Origin: Eubacterium sp. ER2
GTDB lineage: Bacteria > Bacillota > Clostridia > Lachnospirales > Lachnospiraceae
Direction: 5' to 3'
Length of the DNA stretch: 64,000 nt
Assembly (NCBI RefSeq): GCF_000765215.1
Contig: NZ_JPJE01000001.1
Span: forward strand, 1-64,000
Numbering within the stretch: the stretch's first letter is position 1; each line of letters opens with the position of its first letter. Positions 32,618 to 41,105 of this stretch are shown in pieces. The position numbers were made by a program, and so were the translations under genes. The notes under the pieces are model-generated. The model searched no databases and was not told where the DNA came from. It worked only from the letters and a program-made list of their open reading frames with translations.

Positions 32618-32935
32618 CTATACCATAAAGTTACTGTCCAGACTTTCTGCTTTAGCCTGAGCCTCGCTGATAGTCTTCTCCACTTCTCCCGTGTAGCTTT
32701 CCAGATCCTGAATGTTCTGCTGTAGCTTGTCCCTGGCAGCTGTTACATTGGTCACAAGCTTCTGCATCTTACTCTGGTAGGTATTGGATGCCTGCTCATC
32801 TTTCCAGGCAGAACGGATTTCGCCAATATTACTTTCCAGCGAAGAAATATCATTGCTGATCTGGGATTTGCAGGATTCAAATTCACTGATGGCTTCTCTT
32901 AATTTCTGGGGATTTACAATAATCACGTCACTCAT
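32618..32935 (-). CDS. WXG100-family protein (1, W-K-D variant)
   Basis: 105 aa, two helices joined by a turn at AWKDEQA, where the third position is Asp instead of Gly. KLREAISEFESCKSQISNDISSLE and the long second helix ending in SLDSNFMV fit the fold. GAAAGGAG lies upstream. Small, no signal peptide: expected to be exported as a helical-hairpin dimer or to pair with another WXG protein or the substrate next to it. Confidence 0.88.
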   Translation of the reverse strand: MSDVIIVNPQKLREAISEFESCKSQISNDISSLESNIGEIRSAWKDEQASNTYQSKMQKLVTNVTAARDKLQQNIQDLESYTGEVEKTISEAQAKAESLDSNFMV

Positions 32936-32969
32936 TTCGATATTCTCCTTTCACTGTTTCGTACTTCTT

Positions 32970-33245
32970 TTAGCTGTTTTCCGGCTTTGCATAGGTCGTC
33001 ATTTCTTCCTGCAGGGTAACCAGATGGTCCCGTCCGTTGTTGTAAAGGCTGGTAAGCGCCGCCCGGTAAGTATCGAAGTTCTTTACATACTCCGAGCGCT
33101 TCGGTCCTTTCCACACGCTTTCATTCATCATAGCCGACTCAATCTCTCCCATCCGGTCAATCTGTTTGCTCAGGTCGCTTAAGATCTCTGACAAATGGTC
33201 TGCTGCCGCCTTCATGGCTGTAAAATTCACTTCATATCCTGACAT
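32970..33245 (-). CDS. WXG100-family protein (2)
   Basis: 91 aa. Helix (NFTAMKAAADHLSEILSDLSKQID), WKG turn in SVWKGPKRSEY, then a second helix ending YAKPENS. The Y-x-x-x-(D/E)-type C-terminal export signal is suggested by SEYVKNFD. AGGAGG precedes the start. Cytosolic until secreted by the EssC machine. Confidence 0.9.
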   Translation of the reverse strand: MSGYEVNFTAMKAAADHLSEILSDLSKQIDRMGEIESAMMNESVWKGPKRSEYVKNFDTYRAALTSLYNNGRDHLVTLQEEMTTYAKPENS

Positions 33246-33263
33246 CTTTTTTCCTCCTTCTGT

Positions 33264-33581
33264 TTAAAAACTCCGGCTGCTGCCGCCGTGTTCCGTCAGT
33301 CTGCTTAGTTCCAGGCTCTTGATTTTTTCTGCCTCTTCCCTGATGGCCTCCGCAATCTTCCCAATGCCGGTGGCCGTCTGTTTCATCTGTTCCTGCCGTT
33401 CATCGACCTTCTGAATATAAAGAGAAGCATTCTCTCCTTTCCAGCCCGAGACCAGGTCTGCTGTCATGGCGCCAAGGCTGTTGGAGGCAAGGCCCCTCAT
33501 CTCCGAGGCAATGTTTTCCAGTTCTTTGGCCTGCCCGGTAGCCCTATTGTACTCAAGCTCTATCTCCCATCTGGTTTTCAA
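33264..33581 (-). CDS. WXG100-family protein (3), TTG start
   Basis: 105 aa. Translation must begin at a TTG (33581) because AGGAGG lies at 6-7 nt upstream and no other start is near. WKG turn in VSGWKGENASLY. The second helix contains YIQKVDERQEQMKQTATGIGKIAEAI. The TTG start would lower expression relative to its neighbours. Confidence 0.88.
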   Translation of the reverse strand: MKTRWEIELEYNRATGQAKELENIASEMRGLASNSLGAMTADLVSGWKGENASLYIQKVDERQEQMKQTATGIGKIAEAIREEAEKIKSLELSRLTEHGGSSRSF

Positions 33582-33594
33582 ACTGTCACCTCCT

Positions 33595-33924
33595 CTACTG
33601 CATGGTAAATTCCGAAAGTGCTTCGGCCAGCGCCTGTGCAGCTCCTATAGTACTTCTGGCGATTCCCGCCCGTTTCATCAGCTCCTGGGGGTATTCTTCA
33701 AACATATGAAGGGTGTCCTCCACCTGCCGGAAGCGCTCCTCGAAGGCCTTCCGATACGCTTCCCTCCCTTCGCCTTCCCAGTAACTGGAAGTGTTTTTTA
33801 TCAGTTCATTCATGGTCTCCAGCTGGGCGCGGTACCGGGCTATCCGTTCCGTGGCCAGCTCCGCCCTGCTTTCCAGGTGCTCTGCGTCAATTTTTACAGT
33901 TCCCGGAAATACCAGTTCTGCCAT
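33595..33924 (-). CDS. WXG100-family protein (4, W-E-G)
   Basis: 109 aa from the ATG at 33924 (GGGAGG upstream); an earlier in-frame start overlaps the preceding gene. Turn motif SSYWEGEGREAYRKAFEERF. It starts VKIDAEHLESRAELATERIARYR, similar to protein 5 (VKIDTAQLERDCSQFE), so these two are paralogues and may pair. Confidence 0.88.
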   Translation of the reverse strand: MAELVFPGTVKIDAEHLESRAELATERIARYRAQLETMNELIKNTSSYWEGEGREAYRKAFEERFRQVEDTLHMFEEYPQELMKRAGIARSTIGAAQALAEALSEFTMQ

Positions 33925-33941
33925 ACGGTTTCCTCCCTTCC

Positions 33942-34238
33942 TCAAAGCTTCTGAATCAGATTTCTTACCTGCTCTTCGCAGCCTGTATAGTCCCTCTGTG
34001 ACTGCCGAAGTGACTCCAGATAAACGGTCAGGCTCTGTCCAGCCTGTACCATCTGCTCAAAGCTCTGGTTAAAGTTACTGACAAATGTATCGTGGCTCGG
34101 CCCTTCCCAGGACTGATGCAGCTCCTCCACGCTTTCCTTCATCTCCTGCAGACACTTCTCCAGTTCCCGGATCCCGCTCTCAAACTGGGAGCAGTCCCGC
34201 TCCAGCTGGGCTGTGTCTATTTTTACTGTCTGTGCCAT
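33942..34238 (-). CDS. WXG100-family protein (5, W-E-G)
   Basis: 98 aa. MAQTVKIDTAQLERDCSQF, turn QSWEGPSHDTFVSNFNQSFEQM, second helix to IQKL. First of the WXG genes after yukD, so expected to be the most strongly expressed and the likely EsxA equivalent. Paralogue of protein 4. Confidence 0.9.
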   Translation of the reverse strand: MAQTVKIDTAQLERDCSQFESGIRELEKCLQEMKESVEELHQSWEGPSHDTFVSNFNQSFEQMVQAGQSLTVYLESLRQSQRDYTGCEEQVRNLIQKL

Positions 34239-34251
34239 AGCCTTCCTCCTT

Positions 34252-34500
34252 CTATATCAGCATCAGCTGACTGCCCTGCTTTGTACGACATTCATACAAC
34301 GTCTTTCCCAGAGGGAGTATCCGGTGTCTGCCGCAGTCGCACAGCAGCAGGGGACTTTCCTCTGTTTTCCAGGTTTTCTGCTCATACTGGGCGATAACGG
34401 CAGCTATCTCTTCGATGATCACCTTTACCTTCGCGTTTTCATTTAAGCTGAATTCATATGTTTTTTCCAGGGCCGGAACCTGAATTTCCACATGTAACAT
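34252..34500 (-). CDS. YukD/EsaB-like ubiquitin-fold protein
   Basis: 82 aa. MLHVEIQVPALEKTYEFSLNEN start and a C-terminal RHRILPLGKTLYECRTKQGSQLML fit the small beta-grasp protein family (YukD/EsaB) found in type VII b secretion loci, although sequence conservation is low. It has no C-terminal Gly-Gly. Position directly after essC and before the WXG genes supports the call. EsaB regulates or assembles the secretion apparatus in Staphylococcus. Confidence 0.8.
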   Translation of the reverse strand: MLHVEIQVPALEKTYEFSLNENAKVKVIIEEIAAVIAQYEQKTWKTEESPLLLCDCGRHRILPLGKTLYECRTKQGSQLMLI

Positions 34501-34508
34501 GCTTTCAC

Positions 34509-37500
34509 CTACTTTCCTGCCAGGGGAATCTTCACTCGTCCGGTAAGGGCAGGATTCTCTCCAGCCGCCAGCCAGCCGGTTCCCCGTCTCTCGGCGCGGC
34601 TCTTCTGAGCCAGTCCGCCCATATAGTCAAAGTCCAGAATATCCTGGTCGGAAGCGCCGCCGCCAAAGAGGATACCTTCCCCGTCCTTTACAAAGGCCCG
34701 GAAAAATTCTCTATTGCGGCTTCCGTATCCGCCTTCTCCCTGGTATTCCGCAAATATGTAAATTCGGTGCATTCTGCCTTTGTTGGCCAGCATCTCAAAG
34801 AATCCGGCCATATTCGGCTTCCCTTCTCCCGGTTCATACAGAATATCCAGGAAGGCCTCCATATCCTGGATGAAAATGAAAATGGCCTCTTCCGCTTTCA
34901 TCTCTTCGTAGATTTCCGCTTCGTCCATTCCATCTGCCGCAAGGGCCGCCTTTTTCTGGTTTCTCTTCTGGATTTCCGGCATCAGTCCGTGGAAGTATTC
35001 CAGAATCTCTTCCGGCGTCTTCAGATACACCGCCTGGCTTTCCTTCGCGGTCCTTTCCAGAACGCCGCTTCCGTCAATAACCGAAAGTCTGCCGCCTTTT
35101 TCTCCGGCCATCCGGATAACGGTCTGAAGGAAATTGGTTTTCCCGGTTCTCCGTTTTCCCATGACCAGATAGCAGTAGAACCGGCTCATATCCAGCGCCG
35201 CCACTTCTCCGCTTGCCATGTGATAGCCGATGGGAAGCATCCGGTCGTCGGACAGCAGCTTTTTTACCTGGGGAAGCTGTGAGAATTCGCTGTAAACCGG
35301 CTCTTCGGGAACCTCCGGCACTGCCGGCGCCCTCTCGCCGTCCCAGGCCCCGCTCATGTCCCGGCACTTCTTCTGAATGAGTTCCAGTCTCCGGTAATCA
35401 TCCTCCGCCTTTACGGCCACTGCGGTCTGGAATTCCAGCATTCTGCCGAACACAGTCAGCAGGCCTCTCCCTTTGTACCGGGTATCGGGCAGGATGTTCA
35501 CTCTGCCGGATTTCAGTACATCCGCATACTGGTATTTATCGTTCATGGCCAGGCAGACGGCGCCCCGGATATTATCCGTAATGGCTGCGGGCAGCTCGCT
35601 GCTCCCGTAAGCGTTTGCGGAGATAACCAGGTACATGCCGCAGGCGGCGCCTTCTTTTACCAGCTCCAGAATGGCGGCCTGATATTTATTGTCCGTTTTC
35701 TCCCGGAAGGAACCATACTGATCCAGTACAATCACGATGGCCGGAAGCACCGGTCCGTTTGCCCGGATATACTGGGTAAAGGTTCCGCCCCGCAGAATAG
35801 CTTTTCTCTCGTTCAGAATCCGTTTCATCATATAGAAGAAGCGTGCCAGTTTTTCCGGCTGATTTTCGTAAATGATGTCCCCGGTATGGGCATCTCCCTC
35901 AAAAGCACCCAGCATATGACTGCTGAAGTCCACTCCATATACATGAAGCATCTGCGGGCTGTAGCGGGTAATCAGAGAGTACACCAGGGTCTGCAAAAAG
36001 GTACTCTTTCCGGAGCCCACGGTCCCACATACAGCGTAGTGGCCATTTTCTGCCAGATTCAGCACTACCGGAGCCTGCCTCTGGTTCTCCGGATCGTCGT
36101 ACATTCCCACCACGGCTTCCAGGCTCCAGTTCTCTCCGGTAAAGCCCCTCCATTCCCCGGTAAATTCTTCCTGCTGGTACCTGGGGATGGTCTGAAGGGG
36201 GATTGTCTGGGGAAGCACCGGAAGCCACAGTTTGTGCTGAGCCTTCCTCTCCTGGCTTACCGGGATATCCGCGATATAGTCCACAACCGCATCCAGCTGG
36301 GTCTTTTCCCTGCTCTCCGGATATTTGCGGCCGGTTATCTCCGCCCGATCCAGAAGCTTTTCCGCCAGCTCTTCCCCGTCTGTCTCCCCTTTTCTGGCCC
36401 CGCATTCGTAGCATGCCTCCAGAAAATTCCATATTTTCCCGGTATTGGCCTCGCTCTGGGGATACTCTGTTCCCTGGCTCCAGAGAGCCTGGTAAAAGGC
36501 CTGGCAGATTGCCTCTCCCTTTCCCGTACTGCCCAGGCAGTTTTCCAGGGAGGTTCCCTGCTCTATTAAAATCCTTTCCAGAAGCTTCCAGAGTCTCTCC
36601 AGCCACTCTTTCTTCCTCTGTTTCTTCTGCTTCATCCTCTGGTGATTGCCCACCAGAATGGTTTCTCCGGTCAGCCGGTACATCCGCGCAAGCTCGGTGC
36701 TGTCGTTATCCATGTCTTTATCATACACCGCCCCGCTCCAGGCTGACTGGAACAGCTCATAAGTGCCGCCTTCTCCCACCTTCAGGTAGCCCCGCCCAGT
36801 CTGCCGGATATAGACGGCATCGTCTTTTCTCAGCATATCCATACTGTCCTGGCGGCTCTCCACCTTCAGGCAGAGGCGAAACTTCATGTTGGAACTGATA
36901 TTGTCGTCCACGACGCCCCCCGGCTTCTGGGTGGAAAGGATCAGGTGCACCCCAAGGCTTCTTCCGATAGTGGCAATATGGATGACCTCCTTCATAAATT
37001 CCGGCCGTTCCTTTTTCAGTTCCGCGAATTCATCAATCACCAGCACAAGATGGGGCATGGGCTGACGGATTTCCCGGTTCTTATACCGGCGGATATAGGT
37101 GTCTATCTTGGTGACTCCGTTTTCCCGGAACACGGCCTGGCGCCGGTTCAGTTCACTTTTCAGGGAAATCAGGGCCCGGTCTATCTCACTGCCGGACAGG
37201 TTGGAAATCTGTCCCTGCATATGGGGAAGCCGGGTAAACAGATCTGCCATACCGCCGCCCTTGTAATCAATAATAAAAAAGCTTAAATCTTCCGGGCTGA
37301 AATTCACGGCCAGGGCCAGCAGCAGCGTCTGCAAAGTCTCGCTTTTTCCGGATCCTGTGGTTCCGGCTACCAGTCCATGGGGGCCGTCGCCCTCCGCCCC
37401 GGCCTCAGAGCCGTCGTGGATATCCAGATAGCAGAGACTTCCTCCTTCTCTTACACCGAAGGGTACCTTCATGCTCTCATAGACACGGCTGTTCTTCCAC

Positions 37501-39518
37501 CGCTCTTCCACCTGCAGTTCCTCCGGCGTATGTACCCCGTACATCTCAAAGAACGTGACAGTATCCGGAATTTTGGCATTCTGACCCATGGGCCGTACCT
37601 GGACAGCCGCCAGGGTATGGGCATACTGACCCAGCTGATGAGGGCTCACCGCATCCAGATGAAGGGGCCGCACCTTCCTCATTCCCTCTTCTGCGGAGAC
37701 AATGGCCGTTTCTGTTCCCTCATTCTGTATATAAATCTCACAGGCGTTGGGGAGCTCCTCCCTGCGCTCCGTGCAGACAATCGTCGTAACTCCCAGATAT
37801 TCTCCATTATCCAGAAGGGCTTCCTCCGGCGGGGTATTTTCCAGCAGCTTTCTGTCCAGGACAAAAATCAGATACCGGGGAAGGGGCGCTTTCTCATTTC
37901 CTCCATGGGACTGCCGACTCTGTCTGGCGCGGATCATCTGGCTGATTCCCAGAAGAAGTCCTGCCGCGCTTTCCGGGCCGTCCGCCGCATACCGGATATT
38001 TTTTTCCTCATCCCACAAATGAGGAAACCATTTCACCGTTTCCAGAAGTTCCCTCTGCTCCGGGCTGTTTCTGTCACAGAGGAACACCATCTTTACATCC
38101 GTATAGCTACAGGAAGAGGTAATCTGTGCCAGCAGGGCACGCAGCACGCTGTAAATCCCGGCCTTCTTTTCTCCTCCCGTAATTCCCAGGATCCGGCAGC
38201 CTTCCAGATCCACTCCCACGGGCGCTCCTTTCAGCACCTGGTAGGTATCCCGGATCCGGGCCGGTTCCTCCGCCAGGGTATCCCGAATCAGGGTAAACCG
38301 TTCTCTTGGAATCCGGATATCCATCTGCTGATCCCGTTCTCCGGTTCCCAGACGGAAAAACAGGAAATCCGACTGTGTATCGTTTCGGTTCCAGAGCCGC
38401 CCGGAATCTGTCCCGAAAGTGGTGCATCTGCCACCATCCGGATACTGCCGTATCATTTCCTGCAGGTTCCGGCTGGTCTTCTCCTTAATTTCCTCTTCTT
38501 TTTTCTGCAGATATTCACTGTATGCCTGGAATCTCTGCTCCTCTTCCTCCACCGCCTTTTTCTTCTGGGCATTCATGTTCATCCAGGCCCAAAAGGCCCC
38601 GATGACGGCAGAGCCAAGCATGGTAATCAGACCGATTATAAGACCTCCCATTCCCGTGATAATCACTCCGATCAGCATGGGGATAGCCATGGTAATGGAC
38701 GGGCCGATGGTCATGAGAAGGGATCGTTCCCCCTGGTTTTTCGGTGCCGGAGGCGCTTCGATTTCCACCGGCTCGATCTCATATTCCGGCAGAACCCTGG
38801 TAGGCCTGTTAAAGTATCCGTCGTTCCTCTCCTCTTCTTCGCTATAAAGCTGAAGACTGGAGAGCCATTTAATCCGCTCGTTGTCTGCCAGCTTCAGCTC
38901 TTTTCCGTAAACTGCCTCCTGGCAGGAGCTGACCGCTAGAATATCTCCCAGAAAAATCATCCGCAGCCCATATATCTCTATCTCATCTCCCGGCTCCAGG
39001 GCTATCCAGGAGCCTCTTAACTGATGATGGTTATAGAAGCTGCCATTTGCGCTTCCCAGATCCTCATAAATCCAGCGATCTGTCTTTTTCAGGCGGCCAT
39101 GGTGTCTGGACACCAGTCCCGCCCGCTGGAACTGTATGGTATTATCCGGGCCGCTTCCTACCGTCACCGTCTGATTTTTATCCAGGGAAAATTTCCGGTA
39201 CACGGGAATCGTGTTCCCTTTCCGCTGGGCTATCATCAGCAAACGGCTCCCCTTTTTGGAAGTCAGCATCAGGATCTCATTTTCATGTACTTTGTGCAGG
39301 AAAAACACTTCGTTCTTCCAATGAACGGAATACTCCCTGGATTCCGGGAAGCACCATTCCCCGTCCAGTGCTTCCAGATGAAGGGTAATATCCTCCGGTA
39401 TCTGAAACAGGTCGCCGGAAATCCGGATACTGCACTGCTCCTGTGAAACAGGAGGCAGATCAAACACCTGGAAATATTTCATTCCGTAAACTGCCAGTCT
39501 TATCTCGCCGCTTTGCAT
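34509..39518 (-). CDS. essC: Type VII secretion ATPase EssC with FHA domain
   Basis: 1669 aa from the ATG at 39518 (AAGGAGGAGAAT upstream). N-terminal region 1-110 beta-rich, a canonical FHA domain at about 115-190 (VGSGPDNTIQF, SRHH at 137-140, LGSANGSFYN), two membrane helices (about 267-312), then three FtsK/SpoIIIE ATPase domains with Walker A sites GTTGSGKS (719-726), GTVGSGKS (second) and GKRRTGKT (third). Length and design match EssC/YukBA of type VIIb systems. It is the motor that binds WXG substrates and drives export. Unlike staphylococcal EssC, whose FHA domains are degenerate, the FHA here keeps the Ser-Arg-x-His and Asn residues for binding phosphothreonine, which suits the kinases downstream. 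First gene of the operon. Confidence 0.95.
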   Translation of the reverse strand: MQSGEIRLAVYGMKYFQVFDLPPVSQEQCSIRISGDLFQIPEDITLHLEALDGEWCFPESREYSVHWKNEVFFLHKVHENEILMLTSKKGSRLLMIAQRKGNTIPVYRKFSLDKNQTVTVGSGPDNTIQFQRAGLVSRHHGRLKKTDRWIYEDLGSANGSFYNHHQLRGSWIALEPGDEIEIYGLRMIFLGDILAVSSCQEAVYGKELKLADNERIKWLSSLQLYSEEEERNDGYFNRPTRVLPEYEIEPVEIEAPPAPKNQGERSLLMTIGPSITMAIPMLIGVIITGMGGLIIGLITMLGSAVIGAFWAWMNMNAQKKKAVEEEEQRFQAYSEYLQKKEEEIKEKTSRNLQEMIRQYPDGGRCTTFGTDSGRLWNRNDTQSDFLFFRLGTGERDQQMDIRIPRERFTLIRDTLAEEPARIRDTYQVLKGAPVGVDLEGCRILGITGGEKKAGIYSVLRALLAQITSSCSYTDVKMVFLCDRNSPEQRELLETVKWFPHLWDEEKNIRYAADGPESAAGLLLGISQMIRARQSRQSHGGNEKAPLPRYLIFVLDRKLLENTPPEEALLDNGEYLGVTTIVCTERREELPNACEIYIQNEGTETAIVSAEEGMRKVRPLHLDAVSPHQLGQYAHTLAAVQVRPMGQNAKIPDTVTFFEMYGVHTPEELQVEERWKNSRVYESMKVPFGVREGGSLCYLDIHDGSEAGAEGDGPHGLVAGTTGSGKSETLQTLLLALAVNFSPEDLSFFIIDYKGGGMADLFTRLPHMQGQISNLSGSEIDRALISLKSELNRRQAVFRENGVTKIDTYIRRYKNREIRQPMPHLVLVIDEFAELKKERPEFMKEVIHIATIGRSLGVHLILSTQKPGGVVDDNISSNMKFRLCLKVESRQDSMDMLRKDDAVYIRQTGRGYLKVGEGGTYELFQSAWSGAVYDKDMDNDSTELARMYRLTGETILVGNHQRMKQKKQRKKEWLERLWKLLERILIEQGTSLENCLGSTGKGEAICQAFYQALWSQGTEYPQSEANTGKIWNFLEACYECGARKGETDGEELAEKLLDRAEITGRKYPESREKTQLDAVVDYIADIPVSQERKAQHKLWLPVLPQTIPLQTIPRYQQEEFTGEWRGFTGENWSLEAVVGMYDDPENQRQAPVVLNLAENGHYAVCGTVGSGKSTFLQTLVYSLITRYSPQMLHVYGVDFSSHMLGAFEGDAHTGDIIYENQPEKLARFFYMMKRILNERKAILRGGTFTQYIRANGPVLPAIVIVLDQYGSFREKTDNKYQAAILELVKEGAACGMYLVISANAYGSSELPAAITDNIRGAVCLAMNDKYQYADVLKSGRVNILPDTRYKGRGLLTVFGRMLEFQTAVAVKAEDDYRRLELIQKKCRDMSGAWDGERAPAVPEVPEEPVYSEFSQLPQVKKLLSDDRMLPIGYHMASGEVAALDMSRFYCYLVMGKRRTGKTNFLQTVIRMAGEKGGRLSVIDGSGVLERTAKESQAVYLKTPEEILEYFHGLMPEIQKRNQKKAALAADGMDEAEIYEEMKAEEAIFIFIQDMEAFLDILYEPGEGKPNMAGFFEMLANKGRMHRIYIFAEYQGEGGYGSRNREFFRAFVKDGEGILFGGGASDQDILDFDYMGGLAQKSRAERRGTGWLAAGENPALTGRVKIPLAGK

Positions 39519-39574
39519 ATTCTCCTCCTTATGACGATAACTTACCGTCTGACCCGGACCTGCCACATATCACA

Positions 39575-39614
39575 AAAGAGCGCAGAATGACTCTTTCTGT
39601 CATCTGCGCTCTTT
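39575..39614. terminator. Bidirectional hairpin upstream of the type VII operon
   Basis: AAAGAGCGCAG (39575-39585) pairs with CTGCGCTCTTT (39604-39614); the stem extends into ATGA/TCAT with a 1-nt bulge. T-runs of three to four nt flank both sides. It insulates the operon from the LysR gene and remnant upstream. I saw no clear promoter between 39519 and 39574. Confidence 0.6.
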
Positions 39615-39708
39615 CTCATCCATTCCTTTTATACTGTTAGCCATGTCCGTTCCCCCCGGTGTCATATTATTTCTTAGCTCGTAACAATCCGTCTGGTATC
39701 TTTTTGTC

Positions 39709-39955
39709 TTAATATTCATTATACAGAGTATCCGTAAAACCGTCAATATAGGCGGGAAGGCCAAGCTCCCGGATGAACGCTTCCAGAGCGCCGATCCCGG
39801 CTCCGGCCAGCACCGTGGCCACTGCCGGCCGGGTCAGGGCATAGCAGGGATTGACGCTGAACATAAGCACCTCGATGGCGCCGCTCTTTACCGCCGCCAG
39901 AGCCTCCTCCGGGTTGTGGCTGGACAGGCCGATTGGCGGATCACTCCCCGCTGTT
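39709..39955 (-). pseudogene. Composite remnant of aldo/keto reductase and iron-type alcohol dehydrogenase genes
   Basis: After the LysR stop, another reading frame gives IGLSSHNPEEALAAVKSGAIEVLMFSVNP, which is the core of a ferredoxin-type aldo/keto reductase. It continues into TRPAVATVLAGAG, from near the end of such a protein, and then into GALEAFIRELGLPAYIDGF, which resembles the C terminus of an iron-containing alcohol dehydrogenase. Segments from two genes have been joined in frame by deletions. It cannot encode an active enzyme. Confidence 0.5.
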
Positions 39956-40888
39956 TCAGCTCTCCTGGTTCCGGCAGTCATCCCGGGGCTCCCCGAGGAG
40001 GCCCCGCAGCATGCGGGCAAACTCCTCGATATAGTAATTGCTCTGCTCCTTGACCCAGAACAGGCAGTAGTTTCTCTCCAGCTGCCTGCCGCCCTGCATG
40101 ATGGGGAGCCGCCGGATCGCCGCGCCGGCAGGGGGCAGGGTCCCCACGCTCTCGATGGGCAGAAAGCCTCTGTTTCCCGCCACCATCAGCCGCCCCTCCT
40201 CCAGGTTCTCGGCAAAGAGGAAGGTTCCCCCAAAGCCCAGCGTATTTTTAAAATAGTCCTCCTCCGTGTTCCGCTGTTCCCGGGAGGAGATCAGGATGCA
40301 GGGAGTCCTCTTCAGATCCTCCAGCTCCACGCTGGCCTGCCCCGCAAGCGGATGCCCAGCTGAGAGCTCCGCATAGCAGCCGCAGCGGAGGAGCTGATAG
40401 TTGGCATATTTGTCCGAAAAGACCCTGCGCTGGTCATTCAGCACAAGATCCACCCCGCCGAACCGGAGGAGGTCATAAAGCTCCTCATGGGTCCCGTTCA
40501 CGATGTGGATCGACACCTCCGGGTAGAGCCGGGAGAACTCTGCCACCGCCTGGTTGAGCTCCTGGCCGCTGTAGCAGCGCAGATACCCGATGCGCAGCCG
40601 GAGCTCATCGTCCTGGCCGATGCGGATGGTCTGCCGCCGGATCGCATCCACCTCCTCCAGCACCCCTCTGCTCTGGGCGTAAAAGTATTCCCCCGCCGGG
40701 GTGAGGGAAAAGCGGCGGTTCTCCCTGTGGATCAGCTCCACCCCCAGCTCCTTTTCCAGCGCCCGTATCTGCTGGGAGATGGCTGACTGGGAGATATAGC
40801 ACTGCTCCGCCGCCTCTGTAAAGCTGCCCCGGTCCACCACAGCCACAAAATATTTCATCTGTCTGAGCAGCAAAAAATCATCTTCCAT
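39956..40888 (-). CDS. LysR-family transcriptional regulator
   Basis: 310 aa. HTH in QMKYFVAVVDRGSFTEAAEQCYISQSAISQQIRALEKELG; effector domain with LRIGYLRCYSGQELNQAV and DLVLNDQRRV. A common clostridial regulator found next to reductase operons. It lies upstream of, and divergent in function from, the decayed genes at 39.7 kb and 41 kb, so its natural target may be the carboxymuconolactone decarboxylase/flavodoxin/AKR operon at 41-43.6 kb. Its ATG at 40888 has no strong ribosome site. Confidence 0.9.
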   Translation of the reverse strand: MEDDFLLLRQMKYFVAVVDRGSFTEAAEQCYISQSAISQQIRALEKELGVELIHRENRRFSLTPAGEYFYAQSRGVLEEVDAIRRQTIRIGQDDELRLRIGYLRCYSGQELNQAVAEFSRLYPEVSIHIVNGTHEELYDLLRFGGVDLVLNDQRRVFSDKYANYQLLRCGCYAELSAGHPLAGQASVELEDLKRTPCILISSREQRNTEEDYFKNTLGFGGTFLFAENLEEGRLMVAGNRGFLPIESVGTLPPAGAAIRRLPIMQGGRQLERNYCLFWVKEQSNYYIEEFARMLRGLLGEPRDDCRNQES

Positions 40889-40979
40889 TTCACTGTCTGT
40901 ACCTGCTTTTCAGTTACAGTCTAGCAAAAAGGAAGGCGGTTTGTCTACTGCGTACTTTTGTCTGACGTATTTTGTCTTT

Positions 40980-41105
40980 CTATTCCTCCGGTCTTAAGGG
41001 GCCGTAGAAGTAGGAGGCTGTGGCTCCCCCGTCAACGAGGAAATCTGCGCCTGTGATAAAGGCGCCCTTGCCGCTCATGAGCAGCTACGCCACATTGCCC
41101 ACCTC
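40980..41105 (-). pseudogene. C-terminal remnant of a short-chain dehydrogenase
   Basis: In the same frame as the gene upstream, ADEVGNVA is followed by a TAG stop (41085-41087) and then LLMSGKGAFITGADFLVDGG, ATASYFYGPLRPEE and a final stop at 40980. That is the standard end of an SDR (x-EVGNVAxFLLS-x-x-x-x-FITG-x-x-x-x-VDGG). The first about 210 residues of the dehydrogenase have been deleted. Confidence 0.7.

Noticed and set aside
37377-38939. 520-aa rightward open frame inside essC
   Set aside because: Antisense shadow of a well conserved gene; no family motifs, low-quality composition (Pro, His and Arg rich) and no ribosome site.
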